Shown here: in pieces, positions 9,556 through 15,474 of the stretch
Layout of the letters: each line of letters begins with the position of its first letter
How positions within the stretch are numbered: the stretch's first letter is position 1
Assembly: GCA_963579235.1 (NCBI GenBank)
Contig: CAUZFM010000040.1
Coordinates: 1-24,440 of the forward strand
Reading direction: 5' to 3'
Length of the DNA stretch: 24,440 bases
Origin: UBA1149 sp963579235
GTDB taxonomy: Bacteria; Desulfobacterota; Binatia; UBA1149
Notes under the pieces: model-generated
What the model saw: only the letters and a program-made list of their open reading frames with translations
Databases searched by the model: none
What the model was told of the DNA's origin: nothing
Program-made: the position numbers and the translations under genes

Positions 9556-11139
9556 ATGACGGCGCGTGCAAGGGCCTCTGACTTATGGCGCCAGCCGGGC
9601 AGGTCGGCGAACACGGGACTGCGCCTGACCGTGGCCGTCGGGCTGGCGGCGATAGCGCTCTATCTACCCGTCATCACTTTTGATTTACTGTTTGACGACC
9701 TTTCGTTGCTGGGCGAGAACGGACCCGCCGGCAGCGGTGGGCTGTTGCCCTATCGCCCGCTGAGGCACCTGGCCTGGTTGGCAGAGTACTGGCTTGCCGG
9801 ACTGCTGGGACGGCAGGATCTGGCGGCCTCGGTGTACCACCTGGCCAACCTGCTGCTTTTTGGTGGCGTGGCGGCGACGCTGTGGTGCCTGTACCGGAGG
9901 CTGGGGGCCAACAGCCTGCTGGCCCTCCTGTGTTGCGTGGCCTGCCTGGCCCACCCCCTGTGGGTGGAGTCGGTGGCCTACGTTTCGGGTGCCCGCGATC
10001 TGTTGGCCACGCTTTTTACGCTCCTGGCCCTGCTGGCCTGGAGCTCGGCTGACCCAGGGAAGGACAAGCCAGGCCAGGCCGAAAGCGCCGGCGGTATGAG
10101 GGCGGGAGCGCTCGCTTTACTGGCGGCACTGGCGGCCACTGCTTCAAAAGAAACCGGCCTACTGGTCGCGCCGCTGCTGTTGTTGATGTGGGCTTCAGGC
10201 CTGGGCCCGTTGCGTCGAGGCGCCCTGGTCTGGATCATGATGGTGGCTGTCGCATCGTTGACGCTGATGGTGGCTTATGGAGGCGTGGGCGTGTTGTCCG
10301 CCACCGCCGGTGTCTTGTTGCCGGCGTCGCCCTATTCATTTTGTGTGGGCGGTACCCTGGCGCTGCACTACGCGGCGGGGCTACTGGTTCCCCTTGATCT
10401 GTCCGTCGACTACCCGGCGCTGTGGCAACCCTGCGTCGGGATGGGTGCGGCTGCCTGGTTGCGTGCGGGCCTCGGACTGATTCTGCTCGCGGCGTTGGCC
10501 GCCTCCGTGGTCCTGGCCTGGCGTAGCAGAAAGGGCGACATCGAGCGCAGGCAGGCGGCCTTCGCTGTAAGCTGGACCGCGGCTGCAGGCGTGGCGCTTG
10601 TTTTCGTTGCCGGCGTCAACGAGCCGGGCGCCGACCGCCACTCCTTGCTGTTGCTGCCGCCGCTTGCCCTCGGCATGGGCCTGTTGTTGCAACAGTTGTC
10701 GCAACGGGGGGCGTGGCTGCCGGCGGGTCGTATCGCGGCCCTGCTGCTGCTCTGCTGCGTCTTTGTGCTGGCGGGAGTGACTTTACACAGGCAGCAGGAT
10801 TGGCGCAGCCAGGCGGCCTTGTGGCGCTCTACTGTGGCTGTTCAGCCCAACTCACCCAGGGCGCATTATAACCTTGCCGTGGTGGCGGCTGACCGTGGCC
10901 GTCGAGGCCTGGCTCAACTCAGGCTCAAAAAATTGCTCCAACGCTGGCCCGACTACCAGCCCGCATTGCTGGCCCGCGCAAGACTTGCCTGCGCCGGGGG
11001 GGCGCTACACCGCGCGGGGCATTTTCTTGAGTTGACCGCAGGCAAGGTCACCGGCAACACCGCTGCCGACAGGGCCGCGACCGATCGTGCGGTCATCGCT
11101 GTTGTCAAAGACTGTCCTGGCCTGGCCTGGCCGCAGTGA
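9556..11139 (+). CDS. polytopic GT-C-type putative glycosyltransferase with C-terminal TPR-like region
   Basis: A 527-residue integral membrane protein with roughly ten hydrophobic segments up to about residue 425, then a soluble helical tail with a TPR-like pattern (RAHYNLAVVAADRG onward). The first external loop has the acidic pair FDD (46-48), YRPLR (66-70) and YHLANLLLFG (94-103). This layout is that of the bacterial TMTC/O-mannosyltransferase-like proteins, which take sugars from polyprenyl-phosphate carriers on the outer face of the membrane. The acceptor is unknown. ATG 9556 is chosen because the upstream open frame is not homologous; there is no ribosome binding site but a -10-like TATCAT ends 6 bases before. 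It converges on the next GT-C gene with 14 bp between stops. Confidence 0.78.
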   Translation: MTARARASDLWRQPGRSANTGLRLTVAVGLAAIALYLPVITFDLLFDDLSLLGENGPAGSGGLLPYRPLRHLAWLAEYWLAGLLGRQDLAASVYHLANLLLFGGVAATLWCLYRRLGANSLLALLCCVACLAHPLWVESVAYVSGARDLLATLFTLLALLAWSSADPGKDKPGQAESAGGMRAGALALLAALAATASKETGLLVAPLLLLMWASGLGPLRRGALVWIMMVAVASLTLMVAYGGVGVLSATAGVLLPASPYSFCVGGTLALHYAAGLLVPLDLSVDYPALWQPCVGMGAAAWLRAGLGLILLAALAASVVLAWRSRKGDIERRQAAFAVSWTAAAGVALVFVAGVNEPGADRHSLLLLPPLALGMGLLLQQLSQRGAWLPAGRIAALLLLCCVFVLAGVTLHRQQDWRSQAALWRSTVAVQPNSPRAHYNLAVVAADRGRRGLAQLRLKKLLQRWPDYQPALLARARLACAGGALHRAGHFLELTAGKVTGNTAADRAATDRAVIAVVKDCPGLAWPQ

Positions 11140-11153
11140 GAGTGGCCGACGCT

Positions 11154-13235
11154 TCAGTCGCCGCCGGGACGGGCAGCGGCCGGCGGTCTTGCTTTGAAAT
11201 AGACGGCCTCCAGGCGCAGTAACGAAACAGTCGTCGGATACACGCGAAAGTGTTCAGGCGGAGCTGACTCGCTGGTCTGAGGCAGAAGCAGCTCAAAGGT
11301 AAAGTCGGCCACGTGTTCCTGTTGCGTAAAAAGGATGCGCCGGTCCTGGATGCGGTTGGCCGGCAGTGCCAAATACACCGGCCCGCGTTTTTCGAGCAGT
11401 CGCACGAGGCCAGACACCTGGTTGGCTCCCCTGCGGTTGTGGGCCTGCACGGGCAGAACTTCGCGCTGCCAGGTGAGCCAGAGCGGGGCAGACATGCCGA
11501 GGTAGTTGAGCCGGGAGTCGACCAGCAGCGTGGCGTCGTCGGGGAGCAGAGCCGCGAAGTCGCTCAGTTGCTTCCAGGTGTTTGCCCAGGGCTGCCGACC
11601 CCACATGGGCTGGGCGGGCAGCAGGAGTCCGACGGCCAGCGCGACGCCGGCAGCCACGCCGGCCAGCCTGCCACGTGCTGTCGTGCTTTCGGTCACCATG
11701 CGCGACACCGCCAGCGTGGCCAGTACCACCAGCATGGGCGCCAGCACCGGCACCATGCGCCGGGAGGCCCAGGGCATAATGGTGCTCACGTGCGGGTCGT
11801 AGAACAGCAGCAGGGCCGTGAGGCCGCCGAAGACCAGGAAGAAGCCGTTGCCCGTGTGTTGCATCCGCTCTCGCCATGCCAGGCGCAAGCCCAGCGGAGC
11901 CAGCAACAACAGCGGCCACCCCAGCCAGTCAAGGGTCCAACCGGGCATGTGTTCGAAGGCATCGGCCCTGCCCGCCCAGGCAAAGCCGGCGAGCAGCGCC
12001 GTCAACGTGCCGGTAGCGCAGAACCTGGCCAGGCCCAGGCGCCTGGCCCCGACCACACACAGCGTGGACAGCGCCACGCCGATCAGCCCAGCGGCCACCG
12101 GCTGCTTCAGCGCGGTAAAGACCACGTCTATTTTCATCCAGGTGAGCGCCAGGTCCAGGGGGCCGGTCCAGGCAGCCGGCAGCAGCAGCAACTCGGTTGC
12201 CAACAGGGCGAAGGCCGCACCCAGGCCAACCGCAAAACGTGGAGCCAGGGGTCGGCACCCCAGTCCGTGGCGGCGCAACAGGGCCCGGGCCAGCAGCGAC
12301 GCCAGTACAAACAGCGCGAACTCAACGCGTGCCACCGCCGCCATGCCGAGCATCACCCCCGCCAGGCCAGCGTCGCTGCTACTGCCTTCTTCTTCCCAGC
12401 CGTCGAGCAGGGCGATTCCCGCCCAGGTAAAGAAACAGGCCAGCGGTGCCGGCAGGGCCACGTGCCCGGCGTAGTACCAGCTGGCCGAGCACGCCAGGCC
12501 GAGCACGCCCAGCGTGGCCGCAACGGCGGGTACCCGTCGGCGCAAGAAGATCCACAGTGCCCAGGCGGCGAGCGAAAGCATGAGCCCGGAGAAAGCGCCG
12601 GAGCGCGCGGGGCCGGCCACCTCGCTGGAAATTGCAGCCCATAGCATTGGCAGGGGGTGATGGGCCGGGCGCGCCACGCTGTCTTCGTGACCCATGTGAA
12701 TCATGGAGTGAGGCAAGCGCGAGAAAGGCGGCTTCCACGCTGCCCCCGGCCATATAGAGCCGAAGACCATGCGGCGGGTAAACGTGTCGAGACCGGTGGC
12801 CACGGGGTCGTCTTTCTCCAGCGTGCCTGACAGGGCCAGGTGGTTGCCCGCTGCCAGGTATACGCCCGAATCCCAGGAGGCCAGCTGTGTCTGCCAGGCG
12901 GGCCAGTAGAGGCAGAGTATGAGCAGGGCCACCAGCGGGCCCGCCCCGGCTCTCGTCTTGCCGCCAGCGGGGTCGCGTTGGCGTAGACCCCTGAACATGT
13001 AGCCAAACAGGCAGGTGCCGGCGTTGACCAGCAGCAGGGTGGGCAGTGAGTAAGACCCCGCGGCAACGAGCAGCAACCCCATGGCGCTGGTCCACGCCAC
13101 GCTCAGCGCTATGCGGCCGAACGCAGGGGGCAGGGCGGTACCCCGCGTTGAGCGCATGGCCTGGCCCGGTCCGTACAACAGCAGGTACAGCGACACTGGT
13201 GCCAGCAATAGTCTGAACAGGTCCGAGGGGTTCAC
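11154..13235 (-). CDS. polytopic GT39/ArnT-like putative glycosyltransferase
   Basis: A 693-residue membrane protein with a dozen or more hydrophobic segments. In the first large external loop WDSGVYLAAG (121-130) has the Asp expected at the catalytic position of GT-C enzymes, followed by a long loop with HPLPMLWA, resembling the HPP-type motif of GT39/PMT-like proteins. A soluble C-terminal domain of about 150 residues follows the last membrane segment. Such enzymes transfer sugars from polyprenyl phosphates to lipid or protein outside the cytoplasm; the acceptor is unknown. GTG 13235 is chosen: the open frame extends to 13373, but that part overlaps a terminator hairpin and looks non-coding. 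The ribosome binding site is weak and a possible promoter (TTGTCG / TATTGC) precedes it. The gene lies downstream of the secreted-protein gene but behind its terminator. Confidence 0.8.
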   Translation of the reverse strand: MNPSDLFRLLLAPVSLYLLLYGPGQAMRSTRGTALPPAFGRIALSVAWTSAMGLLLVAAGSYSLPTLLLVNAGTCLFGYMFRGLRQRDPAGGKTRAGAGPLVALLILCLYWPAWQTQLASWDSGVYLAAGNHLALSGTLEKDDPVATGLDTFTRRMVFGSIWPGAAWKPPFSRLPHSMIHMGHEDSVARPAHHPLPMLWAAISSEVAGPARSGAFSGLMLSLAAWALWIFLRRRVPAVAATLGVLGLACSASWYYAGHVALPAPLACFFTWAGIALLDGWEEEGSSSDAGLAGVMLGMAAVARVEFALFVLASLLARALLRRHGLGCRPLAPRFAVGLGAAFALLATELLLLPAAWTGPLDLALTWMKIDVVFTALKQPVAAGLIGVALSTLCVVGARRLGLARFCATGTLTALLAGFAWAGRADAFEHMPGWTLDWLGWPLLLLAPLGLRLAWRERMQHTGNGFFLVFGGLTALLLFYDPHVSTIMPWASRRMVPVLAPMLVVLATLAVSRMVTESTTARGRLAGVAAGVALAVGLLLPAQPMWGRQPWANTWKQLSDFAALLPDDATLLVDSRLNYLGMSAPLWLTWQREVLPVQAHNRRGANQVSGLVRLLEKRGPVYLALPANRIQDRRILFTQQEHVADFTFELLLPQTSESAPPEHFRVYPTTVSLLRLEAVYFKARPPAAARPGGD

Positions 13236-13358
13236 GCGCTTGCCGGGACATCGCGGCCTGTGTCCCGCTGAAATGCTGCCCGCCGTGGTCGGCGAACGCA
13301 ATAGGTGGCCAGCCCTGCTGGCGACAACTGACCCCGGGCAGCCCCATACCGCGAGCAC

Positions 13359-13392
13359 AAAAAAAAGCGGCACCCCCCGAGAGGGGTGCCGC
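13359..13392 (-). terminator. rho-independent terminator of the secreted Cys-rich protein gene
   Basis: Read on the minus strand: a perfect 10-bp GC-rich stem (13383-13392 with 13367-13376), a 6-nt loop and eight consecutive T. This is the clearest terminator in the window. It isolates the secreted-protein gene from the GT-C gene downstream. Confidence 0.93.
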
Positions 13393-13396
13393 CGGT

Positions 13397-13410
13397 AGAC
13401 TTTGCAGTCT
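13397..13410 (-). repeat. 3'-UTR hairpin, partner of 14160-14171
   Basis: On the transcript strand AGACTGCAAAGTCT folds into a 5-bp stem with a GCAA (GNRA-type) loop, 4 nt before the terminator stem. Its central 12 bases are the exact reverse complement of a hairpin in the 5' leader of the same gene. Confidence 0.75.
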
Positions 13411-13442
13411 TGTTGGTCAGGCCGGCAAGATCGCCGGGATTA

Positions 13443-14120
13443 TCAGCTGCCGGTTCCGCCGCCGCCCAATACAGCAAACTGGTTGCCGTCAGGGTCAGAT
13501 ACCACGATGGTCTGTGGTGCGAGGGTCGAGCATACACCCAAGGGGGGCAGGCCCAAACCAGCGAGCAGCGTGTTCGTGTCGCCTTTGAACTTCAGCTTGC
13601 CTTTGCCGCAACCCGATGTGCAAGGGAATACGCTCTGCACGGGGAAGTCGAAGATGGTGATTGCGACTCCGGCCGCGCTGTCGTTAACCGTAGGACGGGT
13701 AACAGACTGCAGACTCCAACCAGTGGCTGCGGCGCCATCGATGGGAGTAACCGTGTCAACGTCCACGATGCCCTTACACTTGACACTTTGGGTCAGGTTG
13801 TAGCACTCGGCCTCTATACCATCACTGCAGGGAATTTCGGTCTTACCCTTGTTCGAGTAACTGCACGCGCCCTTGGGGCCGAACGAGTAACTCGAGTAGT
13901 AGAAAGGCGGGGTGCAACCAGGCGTACCACCGGTGCTCGTAGTGGTATTGGTGCCCGGGTAGGTAATGCTACCTACGCAGGACGCAACCGCACGAACCAT
14001 GGACGCTTTGATGCCCTTGGCCTTCGCAGGCGAGTCAAACAGGCAGTCTTCCGCGTTGGAAACGCCTGCAGTAAATGCGACCAGAGCAACGGCCGCCAGG
14101 AACATAGATAATTTCTTCAT
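13443..14120 (-). CDS. secreted cysteine-rich protein of unknown function
   Basis: Not a family I recognise. It has 225 residues. The Sec signal peptide MKKLSMFLAAVALVAFTAG runs to a probable cleavage site after SNA (about residue 23). The mature protein has ten cysteines, consistent with up to five disulfides, a Thr/Gly-rich stretch around NTTTSTGGT, several N-x-S/T triplets (NTT, NLT, NDS) and a Gly-rich C terminus. There is no transmembrane anchor, so it is periplasmic or exported. ATG 14120 has a strong AGGAGG ribosome binding site (14131-14136, 10-nt spacing). The gene is monocistronic, with a TTGACA promoter and a perfect terminator, all of which suggest high expression. It sits between the GT-C genes and the glycosyltransferase cluster; whether it is glycosylated is unknown. 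Confidence 0.85.
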   Translation of the reverse strand: MKKLSMFLAAVALVAFTAGVSNAEDCLFDSPAKAKGIKASMVRAVASCVGSITYPGTNTTTSTGGTPGCTPPFYYSSYSFGPKGACSYSNKGKTEIPCSDGIEAECYNLTQSVKCKGIVDVDTVTPIDGAAATGWSLQSVTRPTVNDSAAGVAITIFDFPVQSVFPCTSGCGKGKLKFKGDTNTLLAGLGLPPLGVCSTLAPQTIVVSDPDGNQFAVLGGGGTGS

Positions 14121-14159
14121 TGCTTCTTTTCCTCCTCTGGAAACGATCCACCTGCCTGA

Positions 14160-14171
14160 GACTGCAAAGTC
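14160..14171 (-). repeat. 5'-UTR hairpin, partner of 13397-13410
   Basis: On the transcript strand GACTTTGCAGTC forms a 4-bp stem with a TTGC loop, about 40 nt before the start codon of the secreted-protein gene. It is the exact 12-base reverse complement of the 3'-UTR hairpin, so the loops TTGC and GCAA are complementary. Confidence 0.75.
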
Positions 14172-14262
14172 GGGGAGCAAAAGCAGCTCCGAGCGATCAC
14201 CCGGGGGCGGCGGTCACATGACTGTATTTCCCTGCAGCGGTCGTAAGGTTCCAGTTGCGTTG

Positions 14263-14292
14263 TTTATAGTAACTTGGCATGCCGGTTGTCAA
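14263..14292 (-). promoter_or_regulatory. sigma70-type promoter of the secreted Cys-rich protein gene
   Basis: On the minus strand, TTGACA (14292-14287, perfect consensus), an 18-bp spacer and TATAAA (14268-14263, 5 of 6). The predicted start near 14255 leaves a 5' leader of about 135 nt. It is the best promoter in the window. Confidence 0.75.
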
Positions 14293-14439
14293 GGCCAAAA
14301 GCCGTTTCAATCAATTATTAGGCTGTTTTCTACCCAGTTGGGGGGGTAACGGGCAATTTGTGTGTTCGCTAAGCAGCTAAATACGCACCTGCGCGCTCAG
14401 TGGTGCCGTGGTAGAATCGCGTTGCGACCCAGCTATATC

Positions 14440-14458
14440 GCCCCCTCAATCGGGGGGC
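14440..14458 (+). repeat. GC-rich hairpin in the leader of the GT2 gene
   Basis: GCCCCC (14440-14445) and GGGGGC (14453-14458) form a 6-bp stem with a 7-nt loop, ending 17 bases before the GTG start. It could affect translation initiation. There is no T run on either side, so it is not an intrinsic terminator. Confidence 0.5.
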
Positions 14459-14475
14459 TGTTCAACGGAATTCCA

Positions 14476-15474
14476 GTGAAACTGGTCATACAGATACCCT
14501 GCTACAACGAGGAGCAGTGGCTGCCAGCCACCGTGGCCGAGCTGCCGCGGGCGTTGCGCGGCGTAGACGAGGTGGAGTTTCTCGTTATAGACGACGGCAG
14601 CACCGATCGCACGGCCGAGGTGGCCGCCGAGCTGGGCGTTGACCACGTGGTCAGGGTGCCGGTAAACCAGGGCCTGGCGCGGGCTTTTTCGACCGGGCTC
14701 GACAAAGCGCTACGGCTGGGTGCCGATATAATCGTCAACACCGACGCCGACAACCAGTACGACGCCGCCTGCATACAGCAGCTGATCGATCCTATTCTCA
14801 GGGCCGAAGCCGACATGGTGGTGGGCGACCGCTCGCCCTCGACCCTGGCCCATTTCTCGCCGGTCAAGAAGCTGTTGCAGTCGATCGGGTCGGCAATAGT
14901 CCGCGGCGTGTCGGGCACCAACGTACCCGACGTGACCAGCGGTTTTCGTTCTTTTTCGCGCGAAGCGGCGCTGCGCATGAACGTAGTTTCGGACTTCACC
15001 TATACCTTGGAGACTATAATTCAGGCGGGCAAAAAGCAGCTCTCGGTTGCCCACGTGGCCGTGCGGGTCAACCCCGACCAGCGACCTTCACGTCTCTTTA
15101 CACGCACCTTTACCTACCTGAGCAAGAGCCTGTCGACCATCGTGCGCATTTACGCACTGTACGAACCGCTGAGGTTTTTCTCGGCCATAGGCCTGGCCCT
15201 GCTCCTTGCGGGTTCGGCCATAGGCGCGCGCTTTCTCTACTACTACATCACCACGGGTGGCGAGGGGCACATTCAATCGCTGATACTGGTAGCGGTCCTG
15301 TTGCTCGCCGGTTTCCAGACCGTGCTCATAGGCATGGTGGCCGACCTGCTCGGTTCGAGCCGTCGATTGATAGAGGACACTCTGCTCAGGGTGCGCCGGC
15401 TCGAGCTCGGCGAGGCGGAGAATGGCCAGAGCGAGAATGGCCCACGCGAGAAAGAGCAGCGGGCGGGTAGATGA
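14476..15474 (+). CDS. family 2 glycosyltransferase with C-terminal membrane anchor (Dpm1/DPG-synthase type)
   Basis: A 332-residue GT-A enzyme of the polyprenyl-phosphate sugar synthase type. The catalytic domain has IPCYNEEQWLP (7-17), VIDDGSTDRT (37-46) and the metal-binding DxD in NTDADNQYD (88-96). It is followed by about 225 residues of GT2 fold and two C-terminal hydrophobic helices (roughly 240-262 and 275-298) with a basic/acidic tail. GTG 14476 is chosen because the fold begins there; the frame is open back to 14362 but that part looks non-coding. Twelve of 21 isoleucines are ATA. The stop overlaps the next start (ATGA). Sugar and carrier are not determinable; family members make dolichol- or undecaprenyl-phosphate hexoses. 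Confidence 0.88.
   Translation: MKLVIQIPCYNEEQWLPATVAELPRALRGVDEVEFLVIDDGSTDRTAEVAAELGVDHVVRVPVNQGLARAFSTGLDKALRLGADIIVNTDADNQYDAACIQQLIDPILRAEADMVVGDRSPSTLAHFSPVKKLLQSIGSAIVRGVSGTNVPDVTSGFRSFSREAALRMNVVSDFTYTLETIIQAGKKQLSVAHVAVRVNPDQRPSRLFTRTFTYLSKSLSTIVRIYALYEPLRFFSAIGLALLLAGSAIGARFLYYYITTGGEGHIQSLILVAVLLLAGFQTVLIGMVADLLGSSRRLIEDTLLRVRRLELGEAENGQSENGPREKEQRAGR

Larger units (their letters stand above)
14121..14475. other. intergenic region between divergent secreted-protein and GT2 genes
   Basis: This 355-bp stretch has no credible gene. For the minus-strand gene it holds the ribosome binding site, two adjacent leader hairpins (14160-14171; 14174-14190, stem GGAGC/GCTCC) and the promoter, leaving a leader of about 135 nt. 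For the plus-strand GT2 gene it holds only a weak promoter candidate (TAGAAT at 14412-14417 with a poor -35) and a G/C hairpin at 14440-14458. The part around 14250-14345 is visibly more AT-rich than the surrounding genes. Confidence 0.6.

Noticed and set aside
11313..12644. 443-codon plus-strand open frame opposite the GT39-like gene
   Set aside because: Composition is Gln/Gly/Arg/His-rich with no domain pattern, while the minus strand encodes regular membrane helices and GT-C motifs.
13236..13373. Longer N terminus of the GT39-like protein starting at 13373
   Set aside because: That start lies inside the terminator stem of the upstream gene, and the added residues do not resemble a membrane-protein N terminus.
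14121..14255. c-di-GMP (GEMM) or other known riboswitch in the long leader of the secreted-protein gene
   Set aside because: I could not match the conserved core of any riboswitch; only two simple hairpins are visible.
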